Shown: positions 1 through 5,463 of the stretch, one piece after another
Position numbering within the stretch: the first letter of the stretch is position 1
How the letters are laid out: each line of letters starts with the position of its first letter
From: JANOBJ01 sp031411575
Lineage (GTDB): Bacteria; Pseudomonadota; Gammaproteobacteria; Burkholderiales; Burkholderiaceae_C
Assembly: GCA_031411575.1 (NCBI GenBank)
Contig: JANOBJ010000032.1
Span: 1-10,105 of the forward strand
DNA length: 10,105 bases
Direction of reading: 5' to 3'
Notes under the pieces: model-generated
The model's input: only the letters and a program-made list of their open reading frames with translations
Databases searched by the model: none
What the model was told of the DNA's origin: nothing
Position numbers and translations under genes: made by a program

Positions 1-540
1 CTCCAGCAGGCCTTCGGCTTCCTCGCGGCCATCACGGCCAAAGTAGCGGTGCAGCAAATAGACCATCGCCCACAGGTGGCGGCCTTCTTCCACGTTGATC
101 TGGAACAGGTTGCGCAGGTCGTACATGCTGGGCGCGGTCAGGCCCAGGTGGCGCTGCTGCTCGACCGAAGCCGGCTCGGTGTCGCCCTGCGTGACGATGA
201 TGCGGCGCAGGTTGGCACGGTGTTCGCCGGGCACGTCCTGCCACGCGGCTTCGCCGGTGTGGTCGCCAAAATGCACCTTGCGGTTGGCTTCCGCCGGATT
301 CAGGAAGATGCCCCAGCGGTAGTCGTGCATCTTGGTGTGGCCAAACTGGGCCCAGCCCTGCGGGTCAACGCTAACCGCGGTGCGCAGGTACACGTCAAAA
401 TTCTGCGAGCCCTCGGGGCCCATGTCGCCCCACCATGACAGGAAATTGGGTTGCCACTGCTCGAGCGCACGCTGCAGCGTGCGGTCCTCGGCCAGGTTGA
501 CGTTGTTCGGGATCTTGTCGCTGTAGTTGATGGTGGACAT
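1..540 (-). CDS. boxB: Benzoyl-CoA 2,3-epoxidase subunit BoxB, N-terminal 180 residues (gene runs off the left edge)
   Basis: BoxB is the di-iron oxygenase component that, with its reductase BoxA, uses O2 to convert cytoplasmic benzoyl-CoA to the 2,3-epoxide in aerobic benzoate degradation. The 180 visible codons are open to the window edge; the family is about 470-480 residues, so roughly 60% is missing. The N-terminus (MSTINYSDKIPNNVNL) and the stretch around residues 46-80 (NFDVYLRTAVSVDPQGW, DYRWGIF) are characteristic of BoxB. E122 and the E152-x-x-H155 motif match, with an offset of two, the Glu/Glu/His iron ligands I recall for Azoarcus BoxB; the remaining ligands lie outside. The ATG at 540 is preceded by CGGAG at 7 bases. 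The gene lies 89 bases downstream of boxC on the same strand, with no promoter seen between them, so they are probably co-transcribed. Confidence 0.95.
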   Translation of the reverse strand, partial: MSTINYSDKIPNNVNLAEDRTLQRALEQWQPNFLSWWGDMGPEGSQNFDVYLRTAVSVDPQGWAQFGHTKMHDYRWGIFLNPAEANRKVHFGDHTGEAAWQDVPGEHRANLRRIIVTQGDTEPASVEQQRHLGLTAPSMYDLRNLFQINVEEGRHLWAMVYLLHRYFGRDGREEAEGLLE

Positions 541-588
541 GAAAACACTCCGGGATCGGATCAACGGTGGAAATTCACTGGGGTTGCT

Positions 589-611
589 GCAGGCGCCACC
601 GGGTAGCCTGC
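589..611 (-). other. Inverted repeat in the boxC-boxB gap
   Basis: GCAGGC (589-594) and GCCTGC (606-611) can form a 6-bp stem with an 11-base loop in the 89-base spacer between the boxC stop and the boxB start. No T-run follows it on the minus strand, so it is not a convincing terminator. It could be a processing or stability hairpin that sets the boxC:boxB expression ratio, or it may be chance in GC-rich DNA. Confidence 0.3.
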
Positions 612-629
612 GGCACAACATGCATCAGG

Positions 630-2288
630 TCAGACTCGGTTCAGGTCGAACGCGGCCTTGTCGCCCTTGCCATAGACCTTCAGCGCGCCCTTTTCGCCGA
701 CGGCGTTGGGGCGCTGGAAGATCCAGTTTTGCCAGGCGGTGAGCCGGCCGAAGATGCGGGTGGCCATGTTTTCCTTCTGCGCGAACCGCAGGTTGGCTTC
801 CAGGCCGGTCAGGGCGTCGGGCGACATCGCGGCGCGCTCTTCCAGCGCCAGGCGGATTTCATCGGCCCAGTCAATGTCGTCCAGTGCTGCGGTCACCAGG
901 CCCAGCGCCAGCGCGCTGTCGGCGTCCAGCGGCTTGGCGGCAGCGCCGCGCGCGGCTTCCATCGGGCCGGCCTCTTCGTAGAAGCGGCGGGCCAGCCGCG
1001 ACTGGCCGTTCACCATCGGGAAAAAGCCAAAGTTGAATTCATTGAGCGTCAGCGCGGGCGCCTTTTCGGGGGCATCCGGCAACGCCAGCATGTAGGTGCG
1101 GTCGGCGCAAAACGCCAGTTCGGCCAGCGTGCCGGCAAAGCACGAGCCGGGCTCGATCAGCGCAAAAATGCTGCGCGACGACACGTCGAGCCGCGCCAGC
1201 GTGCGGCGCAGCAGACCGTTGGTTTCACGTACCAACCAGTGGTCCTTGTGCTCGAGCATGGTGGCGTCGGTGGCCAGCACGGCGGCGGCGGCGCCCGTGG
1301 TCTTCAGGATCCAGGTGCCGATATCGAGTTCGTTGGTGCGCATCATCAGGATGGCGTCGTCCAGTTCGCGCGCCATCTGCAGCGGCCACCAGGCGGCGCC
1401 CGCGGCTTCGATGCCCGCGATGTCGGTCGGCTGCGCACCGGTGGGCGCCTTGACGGTGAAGACGGCGTTGCGTTTGGCGCGGTCAATCTCGACCGTCACA
1501 TGCGGGTACACCAGCCGGTCGGCGTCAATGCTGCGCGTGAGCGGCGTGAGGGCCACGCCCTTGCCGTCGACTGGCCGGTGGCTGCCTGCAGCCAGCTTGT
1601 TGGCGCGCTCGCGCACCACCTGCTGGAACTGCTGGGGCTTGGCAATCGCGTCCACCAGCCGCCAATCGACTGCCTTCTGGCCGCGCACGCCTTCAGAGGT
1701 GGTGCAGAAGATATCGGCCAGGTCGTGGCGCACATGGCGCTTGTCGGTCACGCGGGTCAGGCCGCCGGTTCCGGGCAGCACGCCGAGCAGGGGCACCTCC
1801 GGCAGCGAAACGGACGAAGAACGGTCATCGACCAGCACGATCTCGTCGCAGGCCAGTGCCAGCTCGTAACCGCCGCCGGCGCAGGCGCCGTTGAGCGCGG
1901 CCACGAACTTCAGGCCCGAGTGCTGGCTGGAATCTTCGATGCCGTTGCGGGTTTCGTTGGTGAACTTGCAGAAGTTCACTTTCCAGGCGTGGCTGGACAG
2001 GCCCAGCATGAAGATGTTGGCGCCCGAGCAGAACACGCGGTCCTTCAGGCTCGTCACCACCACGGTGCGCACTTCCGGGTGCTCGAAGCGGATGCGCTGC
2101 AGCGCGTCGTACAGCTCGATATCCACGCCCAGATCGTACGAGTTGAGCTTGAGCTTGTAGCCGGGGCGGATGCCGGCGTCTTCGTTGATGTTGATCGACA
2201 GCGTGGCAATGGCGCCGTCAAACGACAGCTGTAGGTGCTTGTACTGGGCGGGGCTGGTCAGGTAATCGACGCGGGGGGTGTCAGACAT
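630..2288 (-). CDS. boxC: Benzoyl-CoA-dihydrodiol lyase / 2,3-epoxybenzoyl-CoA dihydrolase BoxC
   Basis: BoxC is a cytoplasmic crotonase-superfamily enzyme that hydrolytically opens the ring of 2,3-epoxybenzoyl-CoA to 3,4-dehydroadipyl-CoA semialdehyde and formate. The product is 552 residues, full length for BoxC, which is about twice a normal enoyl-CoA hydratase because of a long C-terminal part. Crotonase elements are visible: the first oxyanion-hole segment FCSGANI (86-92), the second GACAGGGYELALACD (134-148), and LPEVPLLGVLPGTGG (162-176). The ATG at 2288 is preceded by GAGGAG at 6 bases, a strong ribosome site. A sigma70-like promoter at 2403-2375 leaves a leader of about 80 bases. It is the first gene of a leftward unit with boxB and is divergent from the benzoate-CoA ligase gene. 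A long rightward open frame (567-2234) inside it is a codon-bias shadow. Confidence 0.97.
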   Translation of the reverse strand: MSDTPRVDYLTSPAQYKHLQLSFDGAIATLSININEDAGIRPGYKLKLNSYDLGVDIELYDALQRIRFEHPEVRTVVVTSLKDRVFCSGANIFMLGLSSHAWKVNFCKFTNETRNGIEDSSQHSGLKFVAALNGACAGGGYELALACDEIVLVDDRSSSVSLPEVPLLGVLPGTGGLTRVTDKRHVRHDLADIFCTTSEGVRGQKAVDWRLVDAIAKPQQFQQVVRERANKLAAGSHRPVDGKGVALTPLTRSIDADRLVYPHVTVEIDRAKRNAVFTVKAPTGAQPTDIAGIEAAGAAWWPLQMARELDDAILMMRTNELDIGTWILKTTGAAAAVLATDATMLEHKDHWLVRETNGLLRRTLARLDVSSRSIFALIEPGSCFAGTLAELAFCADRTYMLALPDAPEKAPALTLNEFNFGFFPMVNGQSRLARRFYEEAGPMEAARGAAAKPLDADSALALGLVTAALDDIDWADEIRLALEERAAMSPDALTGLEANLRFAQKENMATRIFGRLTAWQNWIFQRPNAVGEKGALKVYGKGDKAAFDLNRV

Positions 2289-2339
2289 GTTGTGCTCCTC
2301 GGGATTCGGCGGGAAAACAGAAAACTAACCGGGAAAGGT

Positions 2340-2365
2340 GCCTGATGCCAGGCTGCGAAATTTCG
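2340..2365 (-). promoter_or_regulatory. Hairpin and palindrome in the boxC leader
   Basis: Just downstream of the predicted boxC transcription start (about 2368) there is a perfect 10-bp palindrome CGAAATTTCG (2356-2365). It is followed by an inverted repeat GCCTG-ATGC-CAGGC (2340-2353) with a 4-base loop. On RNA these would form small hairpins at the very 5' end of the boxCB transcript; on DNA the palindrome at +1 could be an operator. The symmetry is seen directly; the function is inference. Confidence 0.3.
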
Positions 2366-2378
2366 TTGAGATGAATAA

Positions 2379-2386
2379 TAGTGCAT
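2379..2386. promoter_or_regulatory. TAGTGCAT site in the boxC promoter (BoxR-like half operator)
   Basis: TAGTGCAT at 2379-2386 carries TGCA (2382-2385) inside the boxC -35/-10 spacer, next to the -10 box. The same octamer recurs at 2485-2492 in the bclA promoter, 106 bp away, about ten helical turns. From memory, the benzoyl-CoA-responsive regulators BoxR/BzdR of Azoarcus bind TGCA-containing operators. Only one TGCA is present on this side, so the site is weaker than the bclA one. A boxR gene is not in the window. Confidence 0.45.
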
Positions 2387-2389
2387 CTT

Positions 2390-2403
2390 TTGATCCACGT
2401 CAA
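2390..2403. promoter_or_regulatory. FNR/ANR-type box overlapping the boxC -35 element
   Basis: TTGATCCACGTCAA matches the FNR/ANR consensus TTGAT-N4-ATCAA at 9 of 10 specified positions; the one difference makes the right half GTCAA, which is common in ANR/DNR-type sites. It covers the whole predicted boxC -35 hexamer (2398-2403) and is centred about 28 bases upstream of the predicted boxC start. That position favours repression rather than activation. It is about 110 bases upstream of the predicted bclA start. Shutting off an O2-dependent epoxidase when oxygen is low would make sense, but that is inference. Confidence 0.5.
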
Positions 2404-2471
2404 ATGAAATTTAAATCATGTTCAGACTGCCTTTCCAGCCGTTTCCTCAACGTCTACACTCGTAAGTTGCC

Positions 2472-2500
2472 TTGAAATGCAATTTAGTGCATGTTATAGT
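2472..2500 (+). promoter_or_regulatory. Predicted sigma70-type promoter of bclA
   Basis: TTGAAA (2472-2477) and TATAGT (2495-2500) are separated by exactly 17 bases and each match the consensus at 5/6. The predicted start is near 2507, giving a leader of about 29 bases. The spacer contains two TGCA motifs, so a repressor bound there would block RNA polymerase directly. Confidence 0.65.
2478..2491. promoter_or_regulatory. TGCA-N6-TGCA operator candidate (BoxR-like) in the bclA promoter
   Basis: Two TGCA tetramers (2478-2481 and 2488-2491) sit one helical turn apart within the -35/-10 spacer. The right one is part of TAGTGCAT, repeated in the boxC promoter. I recall TGCA repeats as the recognition element of the BzdR/BoxR family, whose effector is benzoyl-CoA; this is memory, not a search. 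By chance about one TGCA is expected in a 247-base gap, while three are present and all lie inside promoter spacers. Confidence 0.5.
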
Positions 2501-2535
2501 CTCTGGCAAGTTCGCTCAACGCCCGGAGACAAGCC

Positions 2536-4128
2536 ATGCCCGCAAGCTTCACACTGCCTCCCGCGCAGTTCAATTTCGCGCAGTACCTGATCGGACTCAA
2601 CGCGGGGCGCAGCGCCAAGACCGCCTTGATTGACGACCATGGCCGGCTGACCTACGGCGAGCTGGCCGACCGCGTGCAGCGGGTCGCCGCCGGCCTGCTG
2701 GCCCACGGCCTCAGGCGTGAAGACCGGCTGCTGGTGCTGATGCACGACTGCAACGACTGGGTGGTCACGTTTTTGGGCGCGCTGTACGCCGGCATCGTGC
2801 CGGTGGCGCTGAACACGCTGCTGACGCCCGATGACTACGCCTTCATGCTGGGCAACAGCCGCGCGCAGGGTGCCGTGGTGTCGGCGCCGCTGCTGGGCGC
2901 GCTGCAGGCTGCCATGGCGCAGGCGCCGCACGAACTGCGCAGCGTAGTCGTCTCGCACCCGGGCGGACCCATGCCGACAGAGGTCGTCGATGGCCCGGCC
3001 GGCCCCGTCGCTTTCGCGTCGTTTGAAGCGCTGACCAGCCACGCCCCGCTGGCCCAGCCAGCGCCCACCCAGGCCGACGAAGCTGCCTTCTGGCTCTATT
3101 CGTCAGGCTCCACCGGCAAACCCAAGGGCACGGTGCACACCCAGGGCAACCTGTACGTCACGGCCGAGCTCTACGGCAAGGCCGTGCTGGGCCTGCGCGA
3201 GTCCGACACCGTGTTCTCCGCCGCCAAGCTGTTTTTTGCCTACGGGCTGGGCAATGCGCTCACGTTTCCGCTGTCAGTCGGCGCCAGCGTGGTGCTGATG
3301 GCCGAGCGGCCGACGCCCACGGCCGTGTTCAAACGCCTCACCACGCTCAGGCCCACCGTGTTCTACGGCGCGCCCACCGGCTACGGCGGCATGCTGGCCT
3401 CGCCGGAGCTGCCCACGCGCGAGCAGGTGGCGCTGCGGCTGTGTTCATCGGCTGGCGAGGCCTTGCCGCGCGAGATCGGCGAACGCTGGAACGCGCGCTT
3501 TGGCTGCGAAATCATCGACGGCATCGGCTCGACCGAGATGCTGCATGTGTTTTTGTCCAACCGCCCGGGCGACGTGCGCTACGGCACCACCGGCAAGCCG
3601 GTGCCGGGCTACCACGTGGAGCTGCGTGGCGAAGACGGCCGCCCGGTGGCCGACGGCGAGATTGGCGACCTGTTCATCCAGGGCCCGAGCGCCGCGATGA
3701 TGTACTGGAACAACCGCGACAAATCGCGCGACACCTTCCAGGGCGTCTGGACCAAGAGCGGCGACAAATACACGCGCGACGCTGACGGCTACTACACCTA
3801 CTCGGGTCGCAACGACGACATGCTGAAAGTGAGCGGCATCTACGTCTCGCCGTTCGAGGTCGAAGCCACCGTGATGCAGCACCCGGCCGTGCTCGAATGC
3901 GCGGTGATCGGCAAGACCGACACCGACGGCCTGGTCAAGACCAAAGCCTTCATCGTGCTGAAAGCCGGGCAGACGCTCAGCGAGGAAGAAGTGAAGGCGT
4001 TTGTGAAGGAGCGGCTGGCGCCCTACAAGTACCCGCGCTTTGTGGAGTTTTTGCCCGAACTGCCGAAAACCGCCACGGGAAAGATCCAGCGCTTCCGCCT
4101 GCGTGAGCAGGAAACGCCGGCCGGCTGA
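2536..4128 (+). CDS. bclA: Benzoate-CoA ligase
   Basis: This enzyme activates benzoate to benzoyl-CoA with ATP and CoA (releasing AMP and PPi) in the cytoplasm, the entry step for the box pathway. The 530 residues fit the ANL adenylate-forming superfamily. The P-loop YSSGSTGKPKG is at 188-198, GIGSTE (A5) at 329-334, and the adenosine-ribose Asp at 410 in TKSGDKY. The hinge region SGRNDDMLKVSG is at 423-434 and the catalytic Lys516 is in TGKIQR near the C-terminus. KLFFAYGLGN (231-240) is typical of benzoate-CoA ligases rather than acetyl-CoA synthetases. The ATG at 2536 follows CGGAG at 7 bases. Divergence from boxC over a shared control region supports benzoate as substrate; activity on substituted benzoates cannot be judged. 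The symbol follows box-cluster usage; badA is the name in phototrophs. Confidence 0.95.
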   Translation: MPASFTLPPAQFNFAQYLIGLNAGRSAKTALIDDHGRLTYGELADRVQRVAAGLLAHGLRREDRLLVLMHDCNDWVVTFLGALYAGIVPVALNTLLTPDDYAFMLGNSRAQGAVVSAPLLGALQAAMAQAPHELRSVVVSHPGGPMPTEVVDGPAGPVAFASFEALTSHAPLAQPAPTQADEAAFWLYSSGSTGKPKGTVHTQGNLYVTAELYGKAVLGLRESDTVFSAAKLFFAYGLGNALTFPLSVGASVVLMAERPTPTAVFKRLTTLRPTVFYGAPTGYGGMLASPELPTREQVALRLCSSAGEALPREIGERWNARFGCEIIDGIGSTEMLHVFLSNRPGDVRYGTTGKPVPGYHVELRGEDGRPVADGEIGDLFIQGPSAAMMYWNNRDKSRDTFQGVWTKSGDKYTRDADGYYTYSGRNDDMLKVSGIYVSPFEVEATVMQHPAVLECAVIGKTDTDGLVKTKAFIVLKAGQTLSEEEVKAFVKERLAPYKYPRFVEFLPELPKTATGKIQRFRLREQETPAG

Positions 4129-4151
4129 AAACGCCTCTGTCGCCGGTTTTT
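4121..4151 (+). terminator. Candidate intrinsic terminator of bclA
   Basis: CCGGC (4121-4125, overlapping the last codons) can pair with GCCGG (4142-4146), followed immediately by five T residues (4147-4151). The loop is long (16 bases) and the stem only 5 bp plus possible G-U pairs. The GC stem plus T-run between converging genes is suggestive but not strong. Confidence 0.4.
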
Positions 4152-4212
4152 AGAGTCAAATAGGCCTGATGTCCGCATCGGCTGGTCATGGTTTGCTATG
4201 ATTACGATAGCA
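4147..4212. repeat. Degenerate copy of a Comamonadaceae-type intergenic repeat
   Basis: The gap between the convergent bclA and apbC genes contains GAGTCAAATAGGCCT (4153-4167), then a hairpin CTGATG-TCCG-CATCGG (4166-4181). It ends in TGCTAT-N7-ATAGCA (4194-4212). The start motif and the GCTAT/ATAGC end recall short dispersed elements that I associate with Polaromonas/Rhodoferax/Acidovorax intergenic DNA, while the middle has diverged from the version I remember. The base composition is clearly AT-richer than the flanking genes. The family assignment is from memory and only one copy is visible here. Confidence 0.4.
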
Positions 4213-4232
4213 TACCGTACAACGATATCGTA
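4203..4232. repeat. Overlapping inverted repeats TACGATA/TATCGTA with a CGATATCG palindrome
   Basis: TACGATA (4203-4209) is the inverse of TATCGTA (4226-4232), with a 16-base loop. CGATATCG (4223-4230) is itself palindromic, and ACGATA recurs directly at 4204 and 4222. The cluster overlaps the end of the dispersed repeat. It resembles a small operator or the flank of a decayed element, but no gene nearby needs an operator because both neighbours end here. Confidence 0.35.
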
Positions 4233-4275
4233 GAGGCACTGCGCACCCGCCAGGCGCGCTTCACGGCACCCGCGT

Positions 4276-5364
4276 TCAGGTGTTCTTCGAAATCTTGATC
4301 GACGGGAACTTCGCTGAAAAGTCTTTCGCCTTGGCCGCGATGGTGATCGCCACCTTGCGCGCCACGGCCTTGTAGATGGCCGCGACCTCGCCATCGGGAT
4401 CGGCCACCACGGTCGGGCGGCCTCCGTCGGCCTGCACGCGAATCTGCATGTTCAGCGGCAACGCGCCCAGGTAATCCATGCCGTAGTCGGCTGCCATCTT
4501 CTTGCCGCCGTCGGCGCCAAAGATGTGCTCGACATGGCCGCAGTTGGTGCAGACGTGCACCGCCATGTTTTCCACGATGCCGAGGATCGGCACGCCGACC
4601 TTCTCGAACATCTTGATGCCCTTCTTGGCGTCGAGCAGCGCAATATCCTGCGGCGTGGTGACGATCACCGCGCCCGTCATCGGCACGCGCTGGCTCAGCG
4701 TGAGCTGGATGTCGCCGGTGCCGGGCGGCATGTCCACGATCAAATAGTCCAGCTCTTTCCAGTTGGTCTGGCGCAGCAACTGCTCCAGCGCCTGGGTGGC
4801 CATCGGGCCGCGCCAGATCATGGCCTCGTCCTGCGCTACCAGGAAACCGATCGACATCACCTGCACGCCGTAGTTTTCCATCGGCTCCATGGTCTTGCCG
4901 TCTTCGCTGTCGGGCCGGCCGTCGATGCCCATCATCATCGGCTGGCTGGGGCCGTAGATATCGGCGTCGAGCAGGCCCACGGCCGCGCCTTCGGCGGCCA
5001 GCGCCAGCGCCAGGTTGACGGCCGTGGTGCTCTTGCCCACGCCGCCCTTGCCCGAGGCCACAGCCACGATGTTCTTCACGTTGGGCAGCAGCGCCACGCC
5101 GCGCTGCGCCGCGTGCGCGGTGATTTTGCTCGTGATGTTGACCGAGACGTTGCCGACCCCGCCCACGCCCTTGGCGGCGGTCACCAGCAGCCGGCGCAAC
5201 TCGGCGAACTGGCTCTTGGCCGGGTAGCCGAGTTCGACGTCAAAGGACACCTCGTCGCCCGCGATCTGGAGGTTTTTCAGCGCCTTGGTGCTGACGAAAT
5301 CCTTGCCCGTGTTCGGATCGAGCACGGTTTGCAGGGCCTGGAGGAGCTGTTCTTGGGTTGCCAT
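4276..5364 (-). CDS. apbC: Iron-sulfur cluster carrier protein ApbC (Mrp/NBP35-family ATPase)
   Basis: ApbC/Mrp is a cytoplasmic P-loop ATPase that binds a bridging 4Fe-4S cluster as a dimer and hands it to apo-proteins. Counting from the ATG at 5364 gives 362 residues. An N-terminal MIP18/DUF59-type domain covers about 1-80. It is followed by a deviant Walker A GKGGVGKS (105-112), DADIYGPSQP (133-142) and DMPPGTGD (211-218). The cluster-ligand pair C272-x-x-C275 is also present. An in-frame GTG at 5397 would add 11 residues (MASRLCEKLAV). I prefer 5364 because homologs begin near the EQxLLxAL stretch, although neither start has a clear Shine-Dalgarno. The gene is divergent from metG across 99 bases and convergent with bclA. 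All key motifs are intact. Confidence 0.95.
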   Translation of the reverse strand: MATQEQLLQALQTVLDPNTGKDFVSTKALKNLQIAGDEVSFDVELGYPAKSQFAELRRLLVTAAKGVGGVGNVSVNITSKITAHAAQRGVALLPNVKNIVAVASGKGGVGKSTTAVNLALALAAEGAAVGLLDADIYGPSQPMMMGIDGRPDSEDGKTMEPMENYGVQVMSIGFLVAQDEAMIWRGPMATQALEQLLRQTNWKELDYLIVDMPPGTGDIQLTLSQRVPMTGAVIVTTPQDIALLDAKKGIKMFEKVGVPILGIVENMAVHVCTNCGHVEHIFGADGGKKMAADYGMDYLGALPLNMQIRVQADGGRPTVVADPDGEVAAIYKAVARKVAITIAAKAKDFSAKFPSIKISKNT

Positions 5365-5430
5365 GACCGCGAGTTTCTCACAGAGCCGGGAGGCCACACC
5401 GCGAGAGGGGCACCGGGCAGCGATAACTCC

Positions 5431-5450
5431 TAAAATGACGGGCTAAGCCC
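5431..5450 (+). promoter_or_regulatory. Probable metG -10 element and adjacent palindrome
   Basis: TAAAAT (5431-5436) is a 5/6 match to the -10 consensus, 28 bases before the metG ATG. No good -35 is seen 16-18 bases upstream. The odd palindrome GGGCT-A-AGCCC (5440-5450) falls on or just after the expected start, where it could be a short 5' hairpin or a binding site. Confidence 0.35.
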
Positions 5451-5463
5451 AGAAAAAGACCCC

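Larger units (their letters stand above)
2375..2403 (-). promoter_or_regulatory. Predicted sigma70-type promoter of boxCB
   Basis: Read leftward, TTGACG (2403-2398) is a 5/6 match to the -35 consensus. TATTAT (2380-2375) is a 5/6 match to the -10 consensus, with a 17-base spacer between them. An A/T-rich tract with an ATTTAAAT palindrome (2409-2416) lies just upstream and could act as an UP element. The predicted start near 2368 gives a leader of about 80 bases. The -35 element overlaps an FNR-type box and the spacer holds a TGCA site. Confidence 0.65.

Noticed and set aside
617..629. Another ATGCAT (TGCA) motif near the boxC stop as a further operator
   Set aside because: It is isolated, not associated with any promoter-like hexamers, and expected by chance.
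567..2234. 555-codon open frame on the plus strand opposite boxC
   Set aside because: It is the exact antisense of a gene with clear crotonase motifs. The product is rich in His, Arg, Gln and Gly with no recognisable domain, as expected from GC-biased third positions.
4198..4233. ATG-initiated 11-codon frame (MITIAYRTTIS) in the AT-rich gap, as a possible leader peptide or antitoxin remnant
   Set aside because: It is too short to judge, has no ribosome site, precedes no gene on that strand, and is explained by the nested inverted repeats.
4525..5433. 302-codon plus-strand frame opposite apbC
   Set aside because: It lies entirely over a gene with Walker A, CxxC and DUF59 features; the translation is His/Arg/Gln-rich without domains.
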